Shown one piece after another: positions 1 to 6,529 of a stretch of DNA of 35,380 nt. The first letter of the stretch is position 1; each line of letters opens with the position of its first letter. The position numbers were made by a program, and so were the translations under genes. Under the pieces are notes generated by a model. That model ran no database searches. It was not told the origin of the DNA and was given only the letters and a program-made list of their open reading frames with translations. This stretch comes from Clostridiales bacterium (lineage in GTDB: Bacteria > Bacillota > Clostridia > Christensenellales > JAISNN01), in NCBI GenBank assembly GCA_031275485.1, contig JAISOS010000057.1, positions 1 to 35,380 on the forward strand, read 5' to 3'.

Positions 1-106
1 GAATGGTTTACGCGTTAATGGAGAGCCCCGTATACACAGGAATGTGTAAGTACGGTTTGGAGAGAGGACTGTGCAAACCTACCATAGTAATATGGCAAGG
101 CGGCAC
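1..106 (+). mobile_element. 3' end of a group II intron (domains V and VI), cut by the window edge
   Basis: Positions 23-58 fold like group II domain V. An AGC-containing 5' strand is followed by a UACACA/UGUGUA upper stem closed by a GGAA tetraloop (GNRA type), a two-base AG bulge and a UACGG 3' strand. The 5' strand has two extra C residues compared with the usual GAGCCGUA. Positions 71-106 fold like domain VI: GUGC pairs with GCAC, CCU with AGG, and CCAUA with UAUGG around a GUAA loop, with an unpaired A about 8-9 nt from the end as the likely branch point. The element would end in AC at 106, matching the AY rule. The intron-encoded protein would lie left of the window. The two extra bases suggest either a divergent subclass or a relic. 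Confidence 0.6.
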
Positions 107-225
107 TTTCCTGCTTTACATTTTGGGCAGTATAGTGGAAAATTTGTAAGTGTTGTGTCCTGTCGTAATCTTGTCCGGGTCTTACTTTTACAGACAGGAC
201 ATAATAGCCATTCATCTTTATTCAT
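79..225 (-). pseudogene. Cysteine-rich KTR-domain protein, broken by the group II intron
   Basis: On the minus strand a start at 225 is preceded by AGAGGAGA. The frame reads MNKDEWLLCPVC, then KTR, then FPLYCPKCK, and ends at 79-81. The two CPxC pairs (C9/C12 and C33/C36), the KTR triplet and the NFPLYCPKC block are the signature of the short cysteine-rich KTR proteins carried by Tn916/Tn1549-like conjugative elements. The family normally continues CPKCKQET. Here KQE appears only if one A is dropped at about 115-117, and right after it the sequence becomes the end of an antisense group II intron (boundary near 106/107). The gene is therefore truncated and frameshifted. The function of the family is unknown; a zinc-binding role is inferred from the cysteines. 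Confidence 0.7.
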
Positions 226-343
226 AACGTCTCCTCTAAAGAAAAATGGATTTTTTAACGGTCAGAACATAATTTATATGCTCAAATGGAGCGCTGTGAC
301 AAGAAAAATCAGCATGATCGGAAAACGAGGATAGGGTATAATT

Positions 344-1117
344 ATGAAAATAGGCGTTCAGCTTTATACGTTAAGGAATTATCTGAAAAAACAAAGCGAT
401 TTTCCCGGCGTGTTCGAGCGGGTGCGCGCTATGGGCGCGGAAACCGTTCAGATTTCGGGAACGGGGGAGTTCGACGTCAAATTTTTAAGAAAGGTTTTGG
501 ATGATACGGGGCTTTCGGTTTGCGTCACGCATTCGCCGTTCGCGCGCATAAAGAACGATCTCGAGAGGCTTATAGAGGAGCATTCGGAGTTCGGTTGTTT
601 TCGGATAGGCGTGGGAATCTTCCCGCCCGAATTCGACAAAAAAGATGCGGACGATATAAAGCGTTTTGCCGATACGATAAACGCGGCGGCGGCAAAGCTC
701 GAGGCTTACAAAATGACGATAGCCTATCACAATCACGGATTCGAGTTTAACAAGGTTAAAAATACATCTAAAACGCTTTTTGATATTTTATTGGAAAATT
801 TCAAGCCGTCTGTGGAATTCATACCCGATACGTTTTGGCTGAGACTCAAAAAAATGGATATCGTGTCCTTTTTGGAAAATTTAAAGGGTAGAATTTCCGT
901 AATCCATTTAAAAGACTACCGCAGACGGTTTGCGCCTATGATGCTACCCGTGGGTGACGGCGTTTTGGATTTTAAAGCGATTCTTGAAGCCGCCCGGGTT
1001 TGCGGGGCTGCAGCGGCCGTAACGGAGCTGGATTTTTCAAAGGACCCTTTTCGCGATACTAAAAAAAGTTTGGATAAGACGTTTGAAATTATACGGGAAT
1101 TGCGCGCGGACCGGTAG
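344..1117 (+). CDS. Sugar phosphate isomerase/epimerase (xylose-isomerase-like TIM barrel)
   Basis: A 257-residue protein of the AP-endonuclease-2/xylose-isomerase-like TIM-barrel superfamily, which contains soluble, divalent-metal-dependent sugar and inositol isomerases or epimerases. The opening IGVQLYTLR, the mid-protein YHNHGFEF, then FIPDTFW, ISVIHLKDYR with PVGDG, and the late TELDFS follow the order of metal- and substrate-binding strands in this family. The length fits a single barrel. The start has a purine-rich GAGGATAGGG upstream. The substrate cannot be told from sequence, and no dehydrogenase or transporter partner lies beside it. It is separated from the next gene by more than 500 bp, so it is probably transcribed alone. 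Confidence 0.85.
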   Translation: MKIGVQLYTLRNYLKKQSDFPGVFERVRAMGAETVQISGTGEFDVKFLRKVLDDTGLSVCVTHSPFARIKNDLERLIEEHSEFGCFRIGVGIFPPEFDKKDADDIKRFADTINAAAAKLEAYKMTIAYHNHGFEFNKVKNTSKTLFDILLENFKPSVEFIPDTFWLRLKKMDIVSFLENLKGRISVIHLKDYRRRFAPMMLPVGDGVLDFKAILEAARVCGAAAAVTELDFSKDPFRDTKKSLDKTFEIIRELRADR

Positions 1118-1237
1118 TGAAAAAATAGAAGCCGTTACGGGCAAGCTCGGTCGACGGAATTTATAAACAACCACATAGTGGCGCGCGGAATAATGTTTGT
1201 CGCGCAATATCTAATTTGATTAAGTACGCAACCGTAT

Positions 1238-1274
1238 TAAGTATTCTAAAAAACGGCGCTTTTGAGAATACTTA
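1238..1274. repeat. Perfect 10-bp inverted repeat with AAGTATTC arms
   Basis: TAAGTATTCT at 1238-1247 is the exact reverse complement of AGAATACTTA at 1265-1274. The 17-nt loop has its own A-rich and T-rich edges. There is no T-run after the 3' arm, so it is not a standard terminator. A further TAAGTATTCC follows at about 1283. The same arms recur at 26857-26885 and 29859-29882. Confidence 0.7.
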
Positions 1275-1352
1275 GCCCGGTTAAGTATTCCGCAAACAGG
1301 TGTTTGAAAATATAATCTTTCTTTTCCCGTCATGATTTACCTTCTGTTTTTG

Positions 1353-1381
1353 TTGCATTTTTTTGTTCGGCGTGGTATAAT
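1353..1381 (+). promoter_or_regulatory. Candidate sigma-A promoter in the spacer
   Basis: TTGCAT at 1353-1358 and TATAAT at 1376-1381 are separated by exactly 17 bp. A second TATAAT lies just downstream. The nearest gene starts 290 bp away, so this promoter would give a long leader or an unannotated RNA. Confidence 0.45.
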
Positions 1382-1658
1382 TGCTATAATATTTTAGGTG
1401 TGCTCTTTCGGTTAGGCGATAATAATGTCGCTTTGAATTTGCGCGCCGACAAAAACGCGGGATACGCTTCCGCGTCCTCCTTTGTCATCGTTTTGTCCGC
1501 TCCGCGTGAGTGTCAACAAACGTTTACTAATGATTTAAAGAGGACAAAAAAAGAACTGTTACGCGTATAATAGCGTCAAATTTTGGTTTCTATTAAGTAA
1601 GCATAAAATAGAAAGAATATTACTAAAAAAGAATAATAATTCTTCGCGGTAATTATCT

Positions 1659-1664
1659 TATAAT
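1659..1664 (+). promoter_or_regulatory. -10 box 8 nt before the transferase start
   Basis: TATAAT lies 8 nt before the ATG at 1673 and there is no Shine-Dalgarno site. Transcription from it would begin close to the start codon. I cannot find a good -35 at the right distance, so this is weaker than the comparable site before manA. Confidence 0.35.
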
Positions 1665-1672
1665 TAAATCGT

Positions 1673-2338
1673 ATGATTATCTTCATTTGTTCCGGTAAAA
1701 ATGACGAAAATACCGATTCGGAAACGCTGATTTTGCGTTGCTTGGAGGTTTATGCTTCAAAAAAGGGAGATCCCGCCGCGCTTGCAAATGTTAAAATCGC
1801 GAGAAATTCTTACGGAAAGCCATTTTTTGAGAATTTCTACGCGGAATTTTCACTTTCGCATACACGCGGTATGAAAATCGTCGCGGCGGCGGAGAGCGCG
1901 GTCGGAGCGGACGTCGAGTTCATACGCGAATTGCCGAATGCGGACGGGATTGCCGCGCGTTTTTTTACGGTCGGCGAGCGGCGCGGAATCAAAACCAAAG
2001 AGGATTTTTTCCGTTTGTGGGCGGCGAAGGAGGCATATTCAAAATACACCTCTTTGGGAATAGCCTCGTTTAAAACCTTCGATATAAGCGGATTGCCGGC
2101 GTCGCGGCGCGTGTATTCCGAATACGGATATCCTCGGACGGATTCTTTTAATACCCTTGAAGCGAGCGGACTGCCGACGGCAGGCTCCGAGCGCGCGCCT
2201 TTTGGGACGGCGTCGTTTAGGACGTTTAATATAGGCGCTATAAACGGAACGCGCCTTATCGGACTGGACGTGGGCGCAGGCTACGCGGCGGCGGTTGCGG
2301 GTGGAGGCGGAGAAAATATCGAATTTTATATGCTATAA
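1673..2338 (+). CDS. 4'-phosphopantetheinyl transferase, Sfp-like
   Basis: Transfers the phosphopantetheine arm of CoA to a serine of carrier proteins in the cytoplasm. The 221-residue sequence shows the family blocks in order: GKPFF (48-52), FSLSHT (59-64), GADVEF with the metal-binding D80 and E82, and LWAAKEAYSK (115-124) with E120. Sfp-type enzymes are usually around 220-230 residues, so the length is normal, but the segment after 128 is odd. GIASFKTFDISG (129-140) is echoed by GTASFRTFNIGA (178-189) with a low-complexity stretch between, as if part of the C-terminal strand had been duplicated. No acyl carrier or nonribosomal synthesis gene is adjacent, so the target protein is unknown. 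Only 45 bp separate it from the next gene, suggesting co-transcription. Confidence 0.85.
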   Translation: MIIFICSGKNDENTDSETLILRCLEVYASKKGDPAALANVKIARNSYGKPFFENFYAEFSLSHTRGMKIVAAAESAVGADVEFIRELPNADGIAARFFTVGERRGIKTKEDFFRLWAAKEAYSKYTSLGIASFKTFDISGLPASRRVYSEYGYPRTDSFNTLEASGLPTAGSERAPFGTASFRTFNIGAINGTRLIGLDVGAGYAAAVAGGGGENIEFYML

Positions 2339-2383
2339 AACCGTTAGGTGTCTACTTTATTACATAAAGAACGGGTGAAAAAT

Positions 2384-4420
2384 ATGAGGCTTAAAATATT
2401 TGCGGCGGTTTTATCCGCAGGAATAGCTTTTATTCTTTCGGCGGCGGGCTTTTCATCTTTCGCCGCTTTTTATAACGCGCCGTTTGAGGCGAGCGTTTCC
2501 GAATTTTCCCCGTCCGTATGCTGTGAGAATTATTTGAGCGGTTCGGAATATTCGGTTGCCGATTATTCCGAAAGCTATGACAATAATTCCGCCGTTTCGT
2601 ATTCCGAAAGCTCTTTAAAACCAGGCGAGGCGCGCCTGAAAACCCGAGCCGTGTATTTTCTCGAGAGGACGGAATTGGAGTTTGAAACCTACGGCGACGA
2701 AAGGGTCGATACGGTGATATACGGATACGCGGGAAAATACGCTCTTAGCGTTCCCGACGGCGAGGGCAGGTTTTATATCTACGTCTATTGGACGCCTGCG
2801 AATACGGACGGCTTTTCGGGCGGAGGAGCGGTTCTTGAGCTCAATGTTACGACCGACGGCAATAAAAATCCGATGACTAACTTAACCGTCGAAGTGATAT
2901 TTTACGACGCGGAATTTCCGTATGCGGACGGAAGCAAATTGGAACTGAACAATGCGCCGATCGATTGGGCGCCCAAGCTCAATTCGACGAACGCGGACGA
3001 CGGACTTTCGGAGCGTTTTGCCGCGAATGTCGGCGTTAATACCGGCAGGGTGTCGCTTTTTTTGACCGAAACCGTCGCTAAGCCCGTAGGAAACAAAGAT
3101 CCCGCCGTAAACTCGGAGCGCGAGGAACTCGATTACGCTTACGTCTTTCCCGGCGGCTTCGGAGTCGGGCGGAATATGAATGGTCTTTATAACGTTTTGT
3201 ACGCGCGGTTTGGCGAGGAGCTGTTCGAATATTTGGAAATAAGCTTGAAAATAGAATACTACGCGGCTGTGGACGATCCCGTAATCCCTGAAAAAGATTT
3301 GTTCAATCTGCTCAAAACGATAAATATCACGGTTGTGAAAATAGAAAAATTCCCTGCAGTGCGGACGCGAATCCGCGAGGGCTTAAAAGCGTTTATCGGT
3401 TCGCTTTCGACAGACAGCAGTATCGGTGCGGCGGAGCTTACAAGCGCGCTGGGTCTGGACGAGGCTTTTGTCAATTCTTTTGACGGCGCGGTCGCCGTAT
3501 GCAAAATTACGCGCGGCGGTTCTTCGGATACGGTTGTGATAAGTGCGGATTTGAAAAACCCCGCGAGTACTTCGGACGCGGCGAAATACAAACCGGCGGC
3601 GGGGGAGTATACGTTTTCGGTCGAAGTGTATTTCGGCGGCAATCTGTTTTGCATCTTCGATTTCAAGCAAAAGGTGGGGCTGTCCGTAGCGGGCATACTC
3701 AAAATTTCTACAATCGTAGCGGGGAGTGCGGCGGCGGTGTTTATCGCGCTTTCTTTCGTGGCGGTTGTTTACAGAAAACGGCGGCACGCCGGCGCCGCCG
3801 CTACGGGGAACGCCGACGCGTTAAATACGGATATAAGTATAAGCGGTTCCGACGCGATACATATCGGCGCGGGCAATCCGAGCGCGAATGAATCCGGAAC
3901 GGCAAACACGGATGCGGGTAATTCCGACATGATAAATGCCAGTATAGGCGATGATTACGGCGCGGGTAATTCCGATATGAGTAAATTCGCCGGGGCAAAT
4001 TCCGGCACTGTAAATGCTGTAAATTCGGATACTGCAAATAGCGGTTTATTTAACGCCGATTTTAATGGTTTAAACGGTAACGCGGAAAAATTAAAGGACG
4101 GCGCCGAATACGCGGACCTTCCGTCCGACCGCGCCTACTCGGGCAACGGCAGACAGCTGAAAGAAAAAATAACGGGTAATATTAACCGCAATTCCGAAAA
4201 AACGCGTAAAGAGAACGTTATAAAAACGAACGGCGGAATCGAATACGGCGACAAAACGAAAAACGGCGGAATGAAAGACGGAACTGAGTACGGCGATAAA
4301 ATTAAGTCGGGCATAAAAGCGAACGACGAAGTTGAAGGCAGTAAAAAAGCGAACGGCGGCAAATACGCTGGACTTTTTGAAATTTACGATAAAATGAAAA
4401 AAGATAACGATAATAAGTAA
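2384..4420 (+). CDS. Single-pass surface protein with low-complexity cytoplasmic tail, function unknown
   Basis: A 678-residue protein if it starts at the ATG at 2384, preceded by an ACGGGTG-like purine site; an in-frame GTG at 2348 would add 12 residues. It opens with MRLK and a hydrophobic run ending near SSFAA, a signal peptide. The first 430 residues form an acidic extracellular part rich in Tyr, Asp and Ser with no domain I recognise. One membrane segment follows (roughly residues 435-465), closed by YRKRRH, giving a type I topology. The last 200 residues are a repetitive tail built from GNSD, NSDTAN and GANSG units, then Lys/Gly-rich EYGDKTKNGG-like units. It may be an envelope or cell-surface sensor or scaffold protein, but the sequence gives no direct evidence of role. 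Confidence 0.75.
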   Translation: MRLKIFAAVLSAGIAFILSAAGFSSFAAFYNAPFEASVSEFSPSVCCENYLSGSEYSVADYSESYDNNSAVSYSESSLKPGEARLKTRAVYFLERTELEFETYGDERVDTVIYGYAGKYALSVPDGEGRFYIYVYWTPANTDGFSGGGAVLELNVTTDGNKNPMTNLTVEVIFYDAEFPYADGSKLELNNAPIDWAPKLNSTNADDGLSERFAANVGVNTGRVSLFLTETVAKPVGNKDPAVNSEREELDYAYVFPGGFGVGRNMNGLYNVLYARFGEELFEYLEISLKIEYYAAVDDPVIPEKDLFNLLKTINITVVKIEKFPAVRTRIREGLKAFIGSLSTDSSIGAAELTSALGLDEAFVNSFDGAVAVCKITRGGSSDTVVISADLKNPASTSDAAKYKPAAGEYTFSVEVYFGGNLFCIFDFKQKVGLSVAGILKISTIVAGSAAAVFIALSFVAVVYRKRRHAGAAATGNADALNTDISISGSDAIHIGAGNPSANESGTANTDAGNSDMINASIGDDYGAGNSDMSKFAGANSGTVNAVNSDTANSGLFNADFNGLNGNAEKLKDGAEYADLPSDRAYSGNGRQLKEKITGNINRNSEKTRKENVIKTNGGIEYGDKTKNGGMKDGTEYGDKIKSGIKANDEVEGSKKANGGKYAGLFEIYDKMKKDNDNK

Positions 4421-4746
4421 AAACCCGTTTTCATAAATTAAAGTGCGCGTCTTTTTACGGATATAGTCATTTTACTTGCGGCGACGATTCCGTCGAAAGC
4501 TCTCGAACGATGTTTCGAAAACCGCAAAATATCCCGTAAATCCCGATATTTCGATTCATCAAAACGAATTCCGAATACGGTTTACATATTTTTCTAAACG
4601 GTGAACGAATAAAACGCCCGCCGGCGAGCAAAATATTAATGCGGAACGAAACCGTTTTACGCGGCGGCGGAGGATTTTCAAGAATTTTATCCGAAACGTC
4701 TTGCGCGGCTTCGCGGCGGCTGGTGTCCGTAAACGGAGGTGTTTTT
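4421..4746. other. Spacer without recognisable gene
   Basis: These 326 bp carry no convincing reading frame on either strand and no clear terminator after the surface-protein gene. The last bases contain the strong ribosome-binding site of the next small gene. Confidence 0.5.
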
Positions 4747-4908
4747 ATGAACAAAACCTATAAGCCGGGTGAAAAAGCCGAACAGAGCGGCACTTATGAA
4801 TTGGTCAATTCCAACGGAAGCAAAACGGGTATGGCCGTAAGAGTTTCCGCCGACGATCATTTCCCGCCCGCAGACAAGAAGGGACAAAGATACTCCCTTA
4901 AAAAGTAG
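4747..4908 (+). CDS. YjzC-like small protein
   Basis: A 53-residue protein. The start at 4747 is chosen because a perfect GGAGGTG lies six bases upstream; a longer frame from 4639 has no such site. The sequence (YKPGEKAEQSGTYEL near the start, then DDHFPP and a basic end) matches the pattern of the YjzC family of short Firmicute proteins: KPGxKAPxxGxY, a polar middle, then GDxFPP. The function of the family is not established. It stands alone between two long spacers. Confidence 0.7.
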   Translation: MNKTYKPGEKAEQSGTYELVNSNGSKTGMAVRVSADDHFPPADKKGQRYSLKK

Positions 4909-4979
4909 AGCATGCGTCGCGCGCCGACAAGGTATTTTAAAGATATTTTTCGGGCGCATAGCGTTTATACTAATTAAAC

Positions 4980-5026
4980 TTTCAAATCGGACTGCGTCCG
5001 ATTTGAAAACGCCGCCAAAAGGCGGT
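4980..5026. repeat. Double hairpin: 13-bp perfect stem plus CCGCC/GGCGG stem
   Basis: The 13 bases at 4980-4992 are the exact reverse complement of 4996-5008, with a 3-nt loop. CCGCC at 5012-5016 and GGCGG at 5021-5025 form a second hairpin around AAAA. Neither is followed by a T-run, so this is not a plain terminator. The first stem could also form a cruciform. Confidence 0.7.
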
Positions 5027-5212
5027 CGTCGGTTTAATACCGCTCGCAATCGGATGCGCGCAAAAAGCTTCGCTTTTTTCCGCTGCGTTTTAAGCGGCGG
5101 AAAAGGCGTTTGAAGCGCGGTTTAAAGTGTAATCACCGTACAACGTATGTTCCACGCTTAAGAAAATGAGGACGGATTCGCCGCTATTACGGCAAAAATT
5201 CGTTTTCATCGC

Positions 5213-5250
5213 AAAAAATTCCGGATAGACCGCCAGTCACCGGATTTTTT
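5213..5250. terminator. Bidirectional-looking rho-independent terminator
   Basis: A6, then TTCCGG, a 15-nt loop, CCGGA and T6. The A-run and T-run pair to extend the stem and could stop transcription from either side. Confidence 0.5.
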
Positions 5251-5471
5251 GTTATTCAGTTATTTTAACGCAAGGTTTTTTATTTTTTTACGATGTGTAG
5301 GCGCTATCGCAATAAGGCGGATTTTAAACGATTTTTATGTCCGGCAAGGCGTTTTTTGCAAGGCGCGGCGTTGCTGCGATAGTGAAAATAATACCGCTGA
5401 ACGTGAAAAGTAGCAAAATACGACTATTTCGCATAGCGTCAACACGCCATAGTTTTATAAAGAATACATGG

Positions 5472-5510
5472 AAAAAATCACCGTTTGAGGAACGGCTCAA
5501 ACGGCTTTTT
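5472..5510 (+). terminator. Rho-independent terminator
   Basis: CCGTTTGAG (5481-5489) pairs perfectly with CTCAAACGG (5496-5504) around a 6-nt loop and is followed by C and five T; an A-run precedes it. No gene lies directly upstream, hinting at an unannotated transcript. Confidence 0.7.
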
Positions 5511-5593
5511 CGCGTTGCGTTTAATTTTTAATTAGGAGTGCATAAATAGCGTTGACATTTAAGGAACGTAAACATTACCTTTTTATATGATTA

Positions 5594-5621
5594 TTGTCAA
5601 TCGAAAAGTGTCATATATACA
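5594..5621 (+). promoter_or_regulatory. Candidate promoter of the winged-helix gene
   Basis: TTGTCA and TATACA are separated by 16 bp, 25 bp before the start codon at 5647. Confidence 0.4.
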
Positions 5622-5646
5622 ACACGGCAGCATATAAAGGGAGGAA

Positions 5647-6108
5647 TTGCGCACAAGGCTGGGCGAGCCGATAGAGGACGCGTTAATAAAGTTTTGCGAC
5701 ACTCCAAAAACGAGAGGGGAATTAGCCGAGTTTCTTGGAACGGACAAAGAGTTGGCGATGGAACAATATGTTAGACCGCTTATAGAAAAAGGAAAGATAT
5801 TTTATACGATACCGGACAGTCCGCACACTCCGCAACAAAGGTTTGTGAACGGGAACGGTAAGGAGTATGTGATAACGAGAGAAAGTCTTATACAGTTTTG
5901 TAAAGAGCCGCGAAGCATTGACGCAACCTCAAGGTTTTTACATATGAATCAAATGTCCGCGCGGACGATGTATCTTTATCCGCTAATAGAAAGCGGTAGA
6001 TTAAAAAGAACGATGCCGAGGAACGGCAAGCAAAGATATTTAGACTCCGATATAGAGCTATCGGCGGAGCAATTGTTTAAAATCGATAAAATGAGACCGC
6101 CTTACTGA
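5647..6108 (+). CDS. Tandem winged-helix DNA-binding protein, unknown role
   Basis: A 153-residue protein made of two similar halves. The first (about residues 6-68) reads EDALIKFCDTPKTRGELAEF, then VRPLIEKGKI and TIPDSPHTPQQRFV. The second (about 75-138) reads ESLIQFCKEPRSI, then LYPLIESGRLKRTMP and NGKQRYL. Each half has a helix-turn-helix followed by the PLIE-G-L-IP wing and a final RF/RY strand, like the winged-helix units found at the C-termini of Fic or AAA_4-type regulators, but here free-standing. GGGAGG lies only 2 nt before the TTG at 5647 and an in-frame stop at 5635 rules out extension, so the start is a little uncertain. A further coding-looking frame follows immediately, and a decayed restriction-modification unit lies downstream. 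A regulatory role is inferred. Confidence 0.6.
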   Translation: MRTRLGEPIEDALIKFCDTPKTRGELAEFLGTDKELAMEQYVRPLIEKGKIFYTIPDSPHTPQQRFVNGNGKEYVITRESLIQFCKEPRSIDATSRFLHMNQMSARTMYLYPLIESGRLKRTMPRNGKQRYLDSDIELSAEQLFKIDKMRPPY

Positions 6109-6109
6109 A

Positions 6110-6256
6110 GTGGTATGGGAAGCGGGAATTTACACCCCGCGACATGTCGGCGTACAATATGCCGCCGTGTTATTAAGCAAAACGAAGTCCGACGGTCGGT
6201 TAAGTTATAAGCGAATCGGCAATAAGGGGGCATATAAAATTCACGAGATAAAATAG
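6110..6256 (+). CDS. Short frame directly after the winged-helix gene
   Basis: A 48-residue frame beginning at a GTG two bases after the previous stop, in another frame. It reads WEAGIYTPRHVGVQYAA, then LLSKTKSDGRLSYKRIGNKG and AYKIHEIK. The composition and the smooth basic/hydrophobic pattern look like real protein, and the end (SYKRIGNKGAYKI) resembles a wing of a winged-helix fold. It may be the displaced C-terminal part of the preceding protein after a frameshift, or a separate small protein. No ribosome-binding site of its own is evident. I do not recognise a family. Confidence 0.35.
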   Translation: MVWEAGIYTPRHVGVQYAAVLLSKTKSDGRLSYKRIGNKGAYKIHEIK

Positions 6257-6321
6257 GGAACCGTATAGAATCTATAAACGAACGAAATCAGAAACGGCAC
6301 GGATATAACGATAAAGATTAT

Positions 6322-6350
6322 TTGACAATGGATGCGAAATCGGCTATAAT
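6322..6350 (+). promoter_or_regulatory. Perfect consensus promoter of the restriction-modification remnant
   Basis: TTGACA at 6322-6327, a 17-bp spacer and TATAAT at 6345-6350: an exact sigma-A consensus, 26 bp before the XRE start. Confidence 0.8.
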
Positions 6351-6376
6351 AACATAATTGAAACGAGGTAAAGAGT

Positions 6377-6501
6377 ATGATATACAAAAAGTTGAGGAAA
6401 CTGCTTACTGACCGCAACTTAAAAAGCAAGTTCTAAAAGCCTCGGCGCGTATTAGTTCGGCGTCGATGACCAAATTAACGCGCGGCGACAACATTGCCAC
6501 C
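6377..6501 (+). pseudogene. XRE/Cro-CI family regulator, frameshifted fragment
   Basis: Behind a consensus promoter and a GAGGTAAAGAG site, the frame starts MIYKKLRKLLTDRNLKSK and stops at 6434-6436. One base away the sequence continues LKASARISSASMTKLTRGDN and stops resembling the family near IAT (about 6501). Together these match the small XRE regulators that begin with a YKKL-KLLIDR helix followed by a recognition helix of the type ISSASMTKL. A one-base indel near 6430-6437 splits it, and the C-terminal half is missing, replaced by the leader of the methyltransferase gene. Small XRE regulators often sit in front of type II methyltransferases, so it was probably the controller or a companion regulator; that is inference. 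Confidence 0.6.
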
Positions 6502-6529
6502 AAACGACCATATGTGGAGGATAACGGCT

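Larger units (their letters stand above)
1118..1672. other. Gene-poor spacer with hairpin and promoter-like sites
   Basis: I see no convincing gene in these 555 bp. They hold a perfect 10-bp stem-loop at 1238-1274 with another copy of its arm motif just downstream, a well-formed promoter candidate at 1353-1381, a small ACGCGG/CCGCGT hairpin near 1455-1475 and an AT-rich stretch before the next gene. An untranslated RNA or a long leader starting near 1390 is possible, but nothing matches a known RNA family. Confidence 0.6.
4909..5646. other. Gene-free 0.7-kb spacer rich in hairpins and terminators
   Basis: I see no supported gene. Structure is dense. A 13-bp hairpin at 4980-5008 is followed by a CCGCC/GGCGG hairpin at 5011-5026. 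A terminator-like stem lies at 5213-5250 and a second, strong one at 5472-5510. An inverted CTATCGCA/TGCGATAG pair sits at 5304-5311 and 5375-5382. A promoter candidate at 5594-5621 serves the next gene. A small RNA between 5250 and 5510 would fit the position of the last terminator, but I cannot identify one. Confidence 0.55.

Noticed and set aside
3259-3891. Long overlapping frames on both strands inside the surface-protein gene
   Set aside because: They arise from the GC-rich codon pattern of the plus-strand gene and its repeats; none has a ribosome-binding site or recognisable domain.
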